DNA of 64,000 nt. Source: Panicum virgatum. Its lineage: Eukaryota; Streptophyta; Magnoliopsida; Poales; Poaceae. A program made the position numbers and the translations under genes. Positions 47,457 to 60,900 of this stretch are shown here, in pieces. Each line of letters opens with the position of its first letter. Position 1 is the first letter of the stretch. Below the pieces are notes generated by a model. That model was given only the letters and a program-made list of their open reading frames with translations, was not told where the DNA came from and did no database searches. The stretch lies in the NCBI RefSeq assembly GCF_016808335.1, contig NC_053146.1, positions 28,249,495 through 28,313,494 on the forward strand, in the 5' to 3' direction.

Positions 47457-48536
47457 TGAGAGGATCTTAAGATGCCTAGAGGGGGGTGAATAGGCGAATC
47501 TGAAAAATTAAAACACTTTGAACTCGATTAGTACCAAAGGACTCGGATTGTCCGGGTTTCAGTCCGGATACTCCGGACTTGGTATCCGGAGTATCCGAGT
47601 GTAAAATCCGGACTATCCGGGTATTAGTGCAAGTGTACAAGAAACTAAGAAACTGAATATGAAAAACAGATCGAGTAAATTTGTAGGTACCAGGGGTTCC
47701 TTCTAAGAGTATTCGACCAGATATATTTCTCTAGAAGCTTGTATATGAATGGATCGAGCTCAAACCCTAACTAGTTAGTCTCACAAGCAAATAACAAGTA
47801 ACTCAAGTAAAGTAAAGGCAAGGAGACATCGATTTGTTTCCCGAAGTTCATACCCAATGGTGTTACGTCTCCGTTGAGGAAGAGTCCAAGAGACGAAGCT
47901 CAAGAACCCCTATGTTCCTCACCCAAGGGCGAGACCAATGCTAAAGCCCAAGGTGACTTACTATAGGTTCCTCCGAGAGGAATGGAGATTACAAACTTCC
48001 TGTGGAGCTCACAAATCAGCTTGAGCGCTCACAAGCACGCCTAGCCGTCTAGGAGCTCAATGCTCCAAGAGTAGAAATGGCTAGAGGGGTATTTATACCC
48101 CTTACAGTAAAAACTAGTCGTTGTCCAAAGGTTACCCAGAGAGTCCGGGTTTGCCTCCAGATACTCCGGACCTGGTGCCCGGACATTTCGGGTTGAAACC
48201 CTGACAATCCGGGTTCATCAGCAGGGTTACTCAAACACTAGTTCTAGTGAGATCTTAGAGTAGTTTTTGTGGCTCATCGGGTTTCTATTAGTTTCTTGAG
48301 CACTAGATCTAAGTCACAACCTGCAGATCGAAGTCCCTCTTGATAGTACGACATTCATATACTCAAATATAAAATAAAAATTCTAATCATTGAGTTAATG
48401 TCAAATACCGCTTTTCATTTCCTTTTCAGGGGACGTGCTTCATCATTTGATTCACTTCTCCAACCCTAGCACTAGCACACATGCTTGATAACCACATTAA
48501 ACGTACATGTGTTTTGTTGTCAAATACCAAAACCCA
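47457..48536 (-). mobile_element. SIRE-like copia 5' LTR
   Basis: It begins on the minus strand near TGGGTTTTGGTATTTGACAAC (48536) and ends CTCTCA at 47457. It includes repeated TCCGG/CCGGA-rich segments (47547-47625 and 48120-48215), a feature of grass SIRE/Opie-type LTRs. The outer boundary at 48536 is set by motif only. Confidence 0.6.
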
Positions 48537-48554
48537 CTTAGGGGCCTAGATATT

Positions 48555-48737
48555 TTTCATCAGCGCACCAAGCACATCGAGATTGATCTTCACTTTGTCT
48601 GGGAGTGGGTCTCAATTGGTGATCTTCGTGTTCTTCATGTGCCGACTTCGTCGCAATATGCAGTTATCTTCACCAAAGGGCTTCCCTTTTCAGTGTTCAC
48701 GGAGTTCAGGTCTAGTCTGAACATGTGCAGTGGATGA
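48555..48737 (+). pseudogene. C-terminus of a Ty1/copia RNase H
   Basis: The reading RTKHIEIDLHFVWEWV, LRVLHVPTS and FTKGLP then stop is the conserved end of copia pol. The rest of pol is missing on the left, where the SIRE-like LTR abuts. A polypurine-like GACTGCGGGGG follows at 48745-48755 and LTR remains to about 48960, but no clear LTR end is seen. Confidence 0.75.
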
Positions 48738-49080
48738 CTATCAGACTGCGGGGGTAAATCAAGGTTCTTAGTGGGCCAAGCCATAGGCCGTGGCACCCAA
48801 CCCACATGGCTAGGTTGCCCTTTGGGTTTAGGGGTAATTGATTTAGATTAGGCAAGGATCACTATTGATTGGGTGTTTCCTATAAACCTTAGATGATCCT
48901 TGCCTATATAGTGTACTTCTTATACTCTCTATGGTCAATCACCCAGTTTTCCACAGCAATGTTTGCTTTCACATTGGTCCTATTTTATTTTGGTGGAAAA
49001 TGGTTGCTCTAGCAATCAATCCGATTTATCTTGATTTCACAAAAGGAAGGGTTTTGACTTGAGACACTAACTACACCGAG

Positions 49081-49203
49081 CGACTACTGTGCACATTCTC
49101 ATGTTTGATTGACTAGTCGTACTCATCATCTTAACCATCAGTAGCAACTGTTGTGCACATTCTCTCCCACTTGCTTGACTAGTCGTCCTCATTATCTTAG
49201 CCA
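49081..49203 (+). repeat. Two tandem copies of a ~60-bp unit
   Basis: Both copies share GTGCACATTCTC, TTGACTAGTCGT and CATNATCTTA (49081-49138 and 49144-49203), with a few differences. A third, weaker GTGCACCATTTGCA follows. Function unknown. Confidence 0.6.
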
Positions 49204-50244
49204 GCACACCCTTGTGCACCATTTGCAGATCTCCATCTTTCTCTCTACCTTTGATGAGATGACGTGTTAGGTTTTCATACGCTATAGTCTGAAGTGGTTT
49301 ATTTCAGCATGTTTAATGAAAATAGATTAGTGTCGATGTAATCTAGATTTTAGACCACTAGCACCTTGAATTCTAAGGATGGAACCATTCCATCCTACTT
49401 CACACTCCAACCAAACATTACCTGAAAAACTCCAACTACGTAACCTTCCTCTAGTTTGGGAGCTTGAAAGTTGGCATTCGATTGCCTTCCAAGGCATTTT
49501 TGCACGAGGCTATAGAGTACATGCGCTTCTCAAAAATAATAGAGAATATGGGCATAAAAAGCTGATTAAATAAACATGGAGCCATGGCATTACCAGATGG
49601 CTTATTTATTTGCAGAACCTGCCCTGGCTCCCCGAATCGGAGGAAGCAGTACAAAAATCACCAGAACAATTGGTATAAACAAGCATTAAACGAATTTACA
49701 CTCGACTCTTTAACTAGAAGGCAAATGGAAGCTAGTTACATCGGCAATCTTGTTGTCGCAGAGCTCTACTCCTACTGTACCCGCCTGACATCCTGATTGA
49801 CTGTTCCAAAAAAAAAATTTATCCCAACTTCACCCTGAGCATTCCCTAAACGCTCCTTGGCTCGATCTGTATAGCATCTGTGACCATCTCAATTGCCTTC
49901 AAAATCTTGGAGGAACCAGCAGTTATACATGGAAACAACAGAAGAAAGAATCAGTCATCAAAAGTTGGTTATCGACCAATGCACATCTGAACGGGATACA
50001 CAATGCTTAAAGTAAATATTCACCCAGAAGCTTAGAACTATCAAATAAAACATAAATAGATGAGGGTAGCGCGACACCACTTGCAGGGCTGCTGTCGCAT
50101 AAGCTCCTTGACATGACCAGGGCGTCAAAATTAGGTTATCTATCCACGACAATAGGGGTCTGACCTCAAGCAACTGGTTTACAAAATCAATAGGCTCATT
50201 GACTCATTTTTTCCCTTAAACACTCAATGACTCATTTTAACAAC
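49204..50244. other. Unassigned single-copy-like sequence
   Basis: No retroelement motif or convincing gene is seen. Short open frames (60-71 codons) on both strands have no recognised domain. It lies between retroelement debris and the downstream flank of the host gene. Confidence 0.4.
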
Positions 50245-50247
50245 TTA

Positions 50248-50479
50248 GGCCTTTTTCTGTTCGCGGAATTTTTTTGGGTATTGGTAGTGTAGCACTTTCG
50301 TTGTTATTTGACAATTAATATCTAATTATGTATTAATTAGGCTTAAAAGATTCGTCTCGTCGTTTACAGTTAAACTGTGTAATTAGTTATTTTTTAACTG
50401 CATTTAATGCTCCATGTATATGTTTGAAGATTCGATGTGATGGGTACTGTAGGAAAAATTTTTGGAACTAAACATGGCC
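50248..50479. mobile_element. 232-bp MITE, probably PIF/Harbinger (Tourist-like)
   Basis: Both ends start GGCC and continue as an imperfect inverted repeat (GGCC...TTTAGTTCCAAAAATTTTT on the right, ...GTTCGCGGAATTTTTTT on the left), flanked by TTA on each side. Internal sequence TTCGTCTCG and TTACAGTTAAACTGTGTAATTAG is typical of a very common grass MITE. It has no coding capacity. Confidence 0.7.
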
Positions 50480-51828
50480 TTAGTTTCAACAAAAAATTGA
50501 CATAGGTCCATGGAGAATTATGTTCACTATGCCAATGAATCAAGAGTAGCTCATGTTTTATTTCAAAAGAATAGCATGCAGAAGTTCGTTCTTTCACTAT
50601 GGAAAAAAAGCACTGATTAGAAAACACTGCAAACTGAAATTGTGAGTTGCATCCAATATCCATTCAAATTTAGTTATTTCTTTCCCTTTTTTCAATAAAT
50701 ATTTTCAAACCATCACATATAACGCGAACTCTCAACAATTTTTCTTATCTGAATGTGAAATCATCCAACCGAACTAATGGCCATTGATGTCTTCTGTTGC
50801 ATACTTGCACAATGGCCCGTGAATAGCACTTAGAATTAACTCTGTTGTGGTGGCATAAATCTGTAACCCCCACCCCCAAACCCAACACACACACAAAATT
50901 CCCCAAAATTTTCCTATCGTAATGCTACGGCAGGTAGCTCTCCTACAAATTCAAAAAAAAAAAGCAGTTCTTTCACCAATTTCTCAAATCCTACCATGGA
51001 GTTATGAAACATCTAATAGGGAAATTATAAACTGGGGTGACTTAACCATTATGAAAGCTCTCTCTTGAATTAAGGAGATAGATAACTCAATCTAATCTAA
51101 GTATTGGGGCAACAAACCAACCAAAAGCCTGGTGTGAGCAGTAACTACGTAGGCTCTGTTCATGCAAGATGACCCAAATGTATATAGCACCAGTGGCCAT
51201 GGAGACCGTCTCCCATGGGCCTAACAGGCGCACACAAAAAGTCCACAGCAGTACAAAACAATGGTAATTAGTCCCTAGTAGATTGATTCGGTCCATGTTG
51301 AAATGAATCTACAACTAGGCCAAAAATCTTATTAGTTTAATTCAATATACCATCACTATTTCAATAGTAACATGTTAGCTGAAACATTGCTTCCTGAATC
51401 TTGATGCGTTTGATATCTTGGAATACTTCAAAGTGAAAACTAAAATTGACATATAACTAATACTTTGCACGTACCTAGCACAAACACTATCCACATCTTT
51501 TTGGCCTAGAAACAACCAACAGGTGTGACAATGTGTCACAACACTAAATAGAACTAACAGAACCATGGGATAAACTCCTCAGGATACCGAAACTTCACTG
51601 TAAATCTAGCCCTAACAGCAGGGGGGGGGGGGGGGGGGCGGTGTGGAAAAATTATGAAGAGGCAGCTGGGCCTGACACACGGGCTGGGCCTTCGGCAATG
51701 ACATGGGCATTCCCCAAAATGTGTGAAGAATATTACATGTGGCAAAGAATAATCACCCCCATACCTGTACATGGCAAGCAGAAAAACAATGACCCAGTGC
51801 ACTCTTTATCACTCCATGGAGGAACAGA
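50480..51828 (-). other. 3' flank and probable 3' UTR of the UPL gene
   Basis: No other gene is recognised. The stretch next to the stop codon (51828 down to perhaps 51560) is the likely 3' UTR. It includes a run of 18 G on the plus strand (51621-51638). No clear poly(A) signal could be chosen. Confidence 0.4.
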
Positions 51829-51931
51829 TCAGCCAAAGCCAAAACCTTCACTAGCTTCATGAATGGCAAGAAGCAGGCGCTCTTCTAATTGCTCCTTTGA
51901 GGTGTATTCCGGTAAGTCCAACTGGTTAAAG
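51829..51931 (-). CDS. UPL1/2: UPL last exon: HECT C-lobe end
   Basis: It supplies the third base of the catalytic Cys codon, then FNQLDLPEY, and ends ASEGFGFG with TGA at 51831-51829, the usual terminus of plant UPL1/UPL2 proteins. Confidence 0.93.
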
Positions 51932-54900
51932 CTGCAAATTCATTGTACATTTAGAACAATTGCTAAAATAAATGCAAAAGTGAAAAGCAGTAAATGAACA
52001 TATCAATATATTACCATGTATGAGCAGATGGAAGCCGATCTGGAGCTCCGTAAGCCTTATGAATCTGAAATCTCTGGGGACCAGAAATACCTTGTAGTGC
52101 TTTGAAACCTTCCAATGGTACCTGCAGAAATAAATTCCAAAAGGGGCTATTGAAGTTCTACTGCAATATATTGCTCAAGATTATGAAAAATTTTATGTGA
52201 AACTACAATTTCACAAGTGCCTTTTGACCTTTGATGTTCCAGTAACAAACTGCAGTAGTCTGGCCATGTCCTCCTTGCTGAATACTTTAACAACTTCCCA
52301 GAACCACTGGATGACAGGAGATGCAGCAGAATATCCAATGTATTCCGCATTAGCCTTCAGATCATCCACTGCAGGAGAAACAAAATAAAAATCAAAAGGA
52401 AACAAATAAATAAGCAATAAGATGATGAATTATCTGATAGATGGAATCCACTCACGGTCAATTTCAGGAAGACCACTGATCAGTAGTTCAAGTTCTTTAT
52501 CATTAAATAGGGCTATTAGGTCCCTTGGAACTAACTCTGTGAAGCCCTCAAGGAAAGCATTAATTTGAGGACGAATTGCTGTGGTCAGTATATGTTCAGC
52601 TACAAGGTCAACATATTCTTGCTTTGTTTCCTCAGTGACCCTGATGTTTCTTCCACCGGGTTTTAGCTCATAATCAGTAACCTAAATTGAAAAATTATTA
52701 AAAACTTAACTACGATAATAGTTTAGTAAAAAACTAAGATAACAGCTGAGGTAAATAGAAAAGTTCTCGGCCAAGCCATGATGTGTTTTCCATACCTCAG
52801 TCTTCTCATAGAGAATATGTTTTTCCTCGTCAGGATCCATGCTGAATGTTAAATCAGGAAGGTCACTTACATCATTCTGTTCAGAAAAGGCATGATTTAG
52901 GAATTACACACAGCAACATAAATTTAGCAAACGAAATTGTGGATAATGAAACCAAACCTCCAGCATCCACTTCAAATTTTTGTAGTAATCAGGATCGATA
53001 GCCTCTATATCATGATATGTTACTTTAGCACCGAGGATGTGTTTGTAAAATGAACGGGTGAAGTGGACATCCAATAATTGGCCATCAAATAATGCTTTAG
53101 CAACCTGTGAAAATAACTAGGTCTCAGAAGAGGTTTTAACAAATGATGCAGTATTATACTATTGAGGACAGTGCCAAGAAAATACCACTCGACCAACAAA
53201 CTTGAAATATGAAAGGTGCTCTGTTTGATAAACAGAGTTGGGATTAGGCTGGAAAGTCGCATTGTTTCCTACTGTGGTGAAGAGAAGAGCTCCTTTGTCA
53301 AAAATAACTCGTGAGAGCAATTGGTACCACTCCCTAGTAAGTCCTCCAGCATCTATACCCTCTTCTCCTTGAAACTGCACAGTCAAGCGACCTTTCAGGT
53401 CCTGGGTACGACGTAATCTCAACTGATTATATGAATCCTCCAAAACATAAGCTCTGCGAACACTAATGCGTAGAGGAGCTGAAAGATGCTGATCATGTTG
53501 CTGTCTGATGCGTGACCGGAAGTAAGCACGCTTGTTGTCAAAATCTATCAGCCTTGGTACTTTCAACATCATAGAAAGTGATTTCTCTAGTAAGCTTGGG
53601 TTTTGTCGAATGTAAACATTGAGTAGCCGTCGATGTTTTTCTGCAACCCTTATAAAAGTAACATTGCAGATTCCACCAGCCTTCAATGAAGGCGACGATG
53701 AACTTCCAACTAATTCTTTCACTTCATGAGCAGTAACATTGTAATCTGATTGTGTAAGTGGTTGAGTTGTATGAAGCTTCTCACAGAGAACAAAAAACGA
53801 TTCTATGAACGGCAGCAAGCGTTGAGTGCCTGGAGGAAGTGGTGGAGAAATAGAGGACGAAGCACCAACTTCCAAAGCATCCCCCAATGGAACAGGGGAA
53901 GCAAATGTTGAATTGTGTACAAGTTTTGCCTCTGTGGCACTTATACAATCACTTAATTCTTGCCACAAAGGTTCCAGACCAACATTCAAATCCCACAAAA
54001 TGGACTGCTCTTCCTGTGCCATATCTTGTTCATGTCCACTATCAATCACATCTGATGTCAATGTAGATAGGACTTGCAGTACCCGCAAGATAGCAGCTCC
54101 AGCCATAGAACAAGTACTGAGCCCAAGCATTTGAGTGTTCTTCAGTGTTACAAGCTCCTCTACTGCAGGAGAACTTAAACTCCGAGCAACACCAGCTAAC
54201 TCGATGGAAAAGAATTTCCGATGCGATTTGGCAACACTAGCCAATTTTTTCACCACCTCCGCAGCAAGCGAGTACACTTTATCTGTAAGACTGAATATTT
54301 CAAAAAAAAAAGGTAAATATTTCTGAAGCCCTGAAAGGTTGACATTTTTCAAATATTGGAAGTATGAAATCAAGATGAACTCCCAAAATAACACGAATTA
54401 GTTTTACTTCGAAACAAAACCTTTTTCTTTGAGTATTTTTCAAGTAAGAGGTAAACTAACATTAAAATGATTGGTTGCGGTTTACTGCATAACGACCGAC
54501 ATTAACAGTGGCAAGACAACCAACTTCACGAGAGGAGGAAAAAAGAAACAATGTGTTCTTAAAGTATCATACTACCAAACAGGGATCCTTGAAGCTAAGA
54601 AACAAATATACAGAAGGAAAAATCTTCCTATGGTACGCATTGGTCAGCCTTAGGTCCACCTATCTACCTAGTTGGCCCGCCTTCTCTCTACTCTACCTAG
54701 TTGAGTGTTTGTAAGAAAGATATGGCATGCAAATCTTCTCCCCAACCCACTTCCCTCCCATACTCCATTCCTACTCCTTGAAACTGAACAATAAAGCAAA
54801 ATATGTAAGGCATCTGTTACCATTCAACAGTAAATACATGTAGAATCTAATACTCAAGAGTAAACCATCATCTGTGCATGTCATGCAATAATAAGTAAAA

Positions 54901-57900
54901 AAAGTGCAAGGCAAAAACTAACCCCTCAAGTGCCAGAATATTGCATAGATTATATAAGTCAGCATCAGGAAGCTGAGTAAGAATGGCATGCACATTGACA
55001 TCCTGCTGAGCACATGACGCTGGGACCTCAACATCTTTGTTTTGGTCATTACCCTGGATATGACCTTGTTCCAGAGTAGATGGTTCCACCTGTGTTTGAG
55101 ACGGTGCCCCATCAGCCAATTTAACACCTGAACTGTTAGCAATCTGAGCAGAGCGAGGTCGATAATCAATTTGGGACGCAGCATTGTTGACCACAACTTC
55201 AAGCAAACACATCACCTGGAGACAAAATTAAAAGATACAATAAATGTTTTAAGAAGTGAACCAAGATCTATCATACACCAAAACCAGTGCTGAGAAATAC
55301 CTGCTCAAGATACAGTCGACTGCGCAGAAATAAGGGTTTGTTTAGGAGCTTAAGAAACAATAGAATAGGTGTATAACTCTCTGAAGATGACTGCTTCATC
55401 TTCAACGATGGACTTTCTTGAGATACCTCTTCACTGTCCTGTAATGTCAAATGGTTTGAACTAACTGAAGGATTGAAATGGACCAAAAGATCCGCAACAG
55501 ATGGATGATTAGAAGCAAGATATGTCAGGATTTCAAGAAGTCGCCGTGTCACAAGTGGAGGCAAACCTGAAAAGTGGTAGTGCAAGTATAAGGTTGCTTA
55601 AGTGATAAATAACTTTATTGGATAAGATATTGAATAAAAAATGAAGCAATATAAAACAAGTTTTACAGACAACCTGTTGGGGGCGTGTCTTAGGTTTCCT
55701 AAGGCTAGGGACCCCCTTGTGTACAAAAGAGGCTCGAAATAGAGGTCTGATGGCTTTTTCGTGAGGTCTAGAGACTTAGTTGCAGTGTTCAGGGATCTAT
55801 TTTGTAAGTTCCAGGGACTCCTTTGCAAATCCTAGAGACCTTGTTGTAATATTCAGCCCCACCAATGGAACAAATATAAATGACCGCCTCCTCCCTATTA
55901 ATAGAACCCTAGGGCTTGGAGGAGAGGACTTTTGGTCATTTGCTTGCTTGTGTTAGCAGCTCAATTTTCACTCTCATTGAGCTGAGAGGATGACACTCAA
56001 GTTGGGGAAGTTTTCTGGGTTTTTCTTCATTCACACTCACAATGTCATACCATCCAACGGGAGAGGTGGCCACACATATATATAGCCAGCCAAGGGGCTG
56101 CTAACTGCCTAGTCTAAGATGCTCCTGCTGTCATAGAAAAGTAGATGCTAACTGCTGCTGTCCTACTAACTGCAGCTGTCCTAGCAAACTGAAAAACAGT
56201 CCAAGATGCTGTCCTCTAGGGGCAGCACAAACCCACTGCGTGCTGCAGCAAAAAAGGAGATGCTGCAGCCCCACAAAGGCCAAGGGTACAAGACTTATTC
56301 CCTTCATTCTCCCCCTAAGCCTTGTGCGTCGTCTTGTGGGAAAGTTGGACCATCCCGGTCCTTGGAGCAAAGCTCAAGGAACTTGATCCTCCCAAGGGGC
56401 TTGGTGAGCAGATCCGCAAACTGATCCTTGGTGCTTGATGTAGCTCGCCTTGATGCTTCCTTCCTCCAAGCAGCCTCGGATGAAGTAATACCTCACCCGG
56501 ATGTGCTTGCTCCGTTCGTGGAAAACGGGGTTCTTCGCCAAGGCCAGAGCGGACTTGCTGTCCACCCTGAGCTCCACTGCTCCAGTGTCTCTGCCGAGTA
56601 GATCACCAAGCAGTCGAGCGAGCCAGAGCGCCTGAGTCGACGCAGTGGAGGCCGCTATGTACTCGGCCTCGCAGCTAGACAAGGCCACCACCTGCTGCTT
56701 GACCAACTGCCAGCTAACGAGGCACTTGCCGAGGAAGAAGAGAATCCCGCTCGTGCTCTTGCTGGTATCGATGTCGCCGGCGTGGTCGCTGTCGCTGTAC
56801 CCGACGAAGTGTGCCGCTCCAGGGCACCTCGGGTAGTGGAGACTGTGGTCGAGAGTCCCCGCAACATAGCGGATGATACTCTTCACGGCCTGCTGGTGCT
56901 CCGTCGTCGGTCGCTGCATGAACCGACTAACGTAGCCGACGGAGAACGCCAAGTCCGGCCGTGTGTGGGCGAGGTAGCGGAGGCTCCCCACAAGGCGCCG
57001 GCACTGAGTAGCGTCCACCTCCTCTGCCGTGCTGTCACGGCTCAGCTTCAGCCTCTCCTCCATCGGAGTGAGAGCTGGGTTGCAGTCGGTGAGCCCAGCG
57101 AGCTCGACGATGCGCTTGGCGTAGGCGGTCTGTCGAAGTGTGATCCCGGAGTCGTCTTGGTGCACCTCGATCCCTAGGTAGAAGGAGAGAGGCCCCAGGT
57201 CGCTCATCTGGAAGGTGGCCTTCATCTCCTCCTTGAACGCCACCACCTCCACATCCTTGGTGCCAGTGATGACCAAGTCGTCGACGTAGACACCCACCAG
57301 CAGGGCATTTCCGCCATTGCCCCGCCGGTAGATGGCCGCCTCATACGGGCTTTGCTCGAAGCCCATCCCCTTGAGCATGGAGTCCAGCTTGGCGTTCCAC
57401 GCCCTCGGGGCCTGCCGCAAGCCATAGAGGGCCTTGCGCAGGCGTAGCACCTTGCCCTCCTTGCCGGGGATCGCAAACCCCGGCGGCTGGTGCACGTAGA
57501 CCTCCTCCCTCAAGTCGCCATTGAGAAACGCCGACTTGACGTCCATGTGATGGACGCGCCAGCCCTCCTGGGCAGCCAGCGCAAGGAGAAGTCGCACAGA
57601 CTCCATCCGGACTGTGCTCAGCACGAGCAGGTGTTGAAGTAGACGTGCCCGGAGGAGTGGCTATCGGTACTGGAGTGCGCGGCGTCGCCGGCTGTGGTGG
57701 TGCAGCCGAGGAACTCGGCGCAGCCGGAGTCGTAGCTGAAGGGCATGGTGCCGCCGATGTGGCGAGCGCCGGAGTCGGTGTAGGCTCGGGGACCGGGGTA
57801 GGCACGCTCGGCGAAGAAGAGCTGCCTACTCCCCCAGCTCCCTCGAAGTGGACGTACTCGACGGTGAAGTCGTCGTACGTCAGAGCCGAGCCGTCGTCCA

Positions 57901-60900
57901 CCGCCTTGTCCCACGCCCATCCTCGCCCTTCGTCGAACACAACGTCGCGCGCCGTGCGCACACGCTGTCTCCAGATCGCGCCGTGCGCACACGCTGTGTC
58001 TCCAGATCGAGAATGCGGTAGGCCTTCGAACCCTCCGCGTAGCCGATGAACACTCCCGGAGTGCTCCTGTCGTCGAGCTTGCCGATGTGGCCAAGCTCCT
58101 TGGCGAACGCGAGGCAGCCGAAGACCCGCAGGTGGGAGACCGCCGGCTTACGCCCATGCCAAGCATCATACGGTGTCATGCCGTCGAGTGCCTTGGTGGG
58201 CAAGCGGTCGAGGATGTAGAAGGCCGTCACCACCGCCTCTCCCCAGAAAACAGCCGGCATCCCCCTCTGCTTAAGGAGGGCCCGGGCCATCCCCACAACC
58301 GTCTGGTTGCGCCGCTCGACGACGCCGTTTTGCTGCGGGCTGTACGGCGCGGAGTAGTGGCGCTGGATGCCCTCATCCGCGCAGTACGCCGTGAACTCGG
58401 CCGCCGTGAACTCGCCGCCGTTGTCGGTGCGCAGCACGCGCAACATGCGGCCGCTCTCCGCCTCCGCAGCAGCCTGAGCACGCCTGATGGCGTCCGCAGC
58501 CTCTCCCTTGCTGCCGAGGATTATCACCCACATGAAGTGGGAGAGGTCGTCGACGAGCAGCAGGAAGTAGCGCCGTCCTCCTGGTGTGACCGGTGTCACC
58601 GGGCCACACAAGTCCCCGTGTACGAACTCGAGCCGCTCCTTGGCTCGGAAGCTCGCCTGCTGGGGGAAGGAATGCCGCTTCTGCTTCGTCAGCACGCAGA
58701 CGCAGACGTCGCAGAGCTGCTCCACGTGGTCGAGGCATGGGAGGCCTCGCACCATCTCCTTGGCGCCGAGCCGCTTCAGGGCCTCAAAGTGGAGGTGCCC
58801 AAAGCGCTCGTGCCACTGCCATGCCTCGTCGTCCCTGCGAGCTGCAAGACAAAGAGGCTGGGCCACCCCGACGTGGAGGATGTAGAGGCGGTTCTTCCCT
58901 CGAACCACCCTGGCGAGAAGCTGGCGACGGTGGTCCTAGATGCGGAGGACCCCGTTGTCGATCACTACGCGGGAGCCGCTCTCATCGAGCTGCCCAAGAC
59001 TGATGATGGAGTTCCGCAGCGCCGGGATGTAGTAGACTCCGGTGAGCATCCGGTGCTCTCCGGACTTGGCGGTGAAGATCACGGAGCCCACGCCCTTGAT
59101 CTCCGCGGCGGAGGAGTCCCCGAACCTGACGGAGCCACCTACGTCGACGTCCAGGTCGGAGAACTCCCGCCGCCCGGTCATGTGGTGCGTGGCGCCGGAG
59201 TCGAGGTACCAGCCATCGACCCTGTCGTCGTCGGAGCCGTTGCCGAGGACTCGGGCACGCGGCTCGTCGAGGTGGAGTAGAGCGGTGGCAGGCGGTGCCG
59301 CCGGATGCGGCTCCATGTCCCCGTGGAGTAGGAACAGAGCCGGCTCGTCATCCGGCTGGGCCTCCGCGACGTGAGCTTGGCCCCCACGCCTCCGCTGCGG
59401 GCAGTCCCTGGCCCAGTGGCCGGGCCTGCCACAGTTGTGGCAGGCGTCGTCTTGTGCTGCCTTGGGCCTATCGGCGGCGCCGCCCTGAGCATCTCCGCGG
59501 GCGTCACCCTCGGCGCGCCCTCGTGCCCCGGCTTGGGCACCTCCGCGCCCCATTCGCGGCTTGCCGCGCTTGCGGCCACCAGTCGAGGAAGAGGGCTCCC
59601 CCCTCCTGTCACCGCGCCGGGCCTCCCACTGCTCCTGAGTAAGGTGGAGCTTCCCACCGATGGAGATGCCTCCCGAGGGAGGCTGTGGCTCGTCGCTGTC
59701 GATGACCTTGAGGCGACCTATCGCCTCCTCGATCGTCATGGTGGAGAGGTCCAGCAGAGACTCGATCGAGCGAGCGGTCTGCCTGTACCTCTCGGGGACG
59801 CAGCGGAAGAGCTTCTCGACGGCTCTCTCCTCGTCGTAGGTGTCGTCGCCGAACTGCACCACCTTCTGCAGCAGAGTGTTGAGACGGAGGGCAAAGTCAT
59901 CAACATCCTCACCTGGCTTGAAGGCCAGGTTCTCCCACTCCTTGCGAAGTGCCTGGAGAGTGGTCTAGCGGGCGCGGTTGCTGCCAATACGTGCCGCAGC
60001 GATGGAATCCCAGGCCTCCTTGGCAGTTCGCTTCTTGAAAAGCGTGAACTACATCTCGGGCGGGGCTGCTGCGATGAGAGCATCCAGCGCCCGTCGATCC
60101 TCATCGTAGTCGTCGCTGTACCGGACTGCCTCCCACATATGCCGCATCTGGAGCTTCACCTCCATGACCGCAGCCCACTCGACGTAGTTGGTCTTGGTGA
60201 GGGTGGGCCACCCACCGCCGGGACAGACGTCCCTGACCACCGCCTAGAGGCCGTGGTAGCCGGGGGTGCCGCCGCGTGCACCCCAGCAAGGAACGCCGCC
60301 ACCGCCCTGTGCGCCGCCGCCAGGGGCGCCGCCTCCGCCCTGGGCCGCCGCCGGGCGCGCGGGCCCCTGGGCTGCCGCCGGGCGTGCCGCCCTCCAGGCC
60401 GCCGCCGCCGGGGAGGGCTGCTGCCCACCGCGCGGTCCGCTCCCACACTCTCTCCCTCTCCAACTCCTCAAGGTCCCCGTCGGCGGTGGTGTCGCCGGCG
60501 ATGGAGCCGCTGAGGCTGCCGCGCAAGGTCTCAACCTCGACCTCCGCCGCACGCGCTGCAATATCCGCCGCCTCTGCTTCCACCTCCGCCCTGGCCGCCG
60601 CCAGCTCCGCTGCAGCCAGCCTGGCCGCCCTCGCCGCTGCAGCCAGCCTGGCCGCCCTCGCCGCTGCTGCAGCGGCTTGTGCCGTCGCTCGCCTGCGCTC
60701 CTCTGCCGCGGCGAGCTCGGCATCTCGCTGACGCCGTGCGCTCAAGGCGACCGAGCGCTAAGACAGTGCGTCGGACATGGCGCGCCTCCAAGGGGCTGCT
60801 GCGTGGAGAAGACGCAGCCTCAGACGAGCTACTGCTCGTCTGCTCAGGTGAGGAAGGTGGAAGAGGGGCTGCTGCAGGTGCAGCTGCGCTAACTGCTGCT

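Noticed and set aside
49860..49905. A short minus reading (AIEMVTDAIQIEP) that could be the end of a neighbouring gene
   Set aside because: Too short, no recognised family and no supporting exon upstream.
58087..60513. Long plus-strand frames (58087-59280 and 59371-60513)
   Set aside because: They are exact shadows of the copia W gag-integrase on the minus strand; composition is that of a GC3-rich antisense frame, with no domain.
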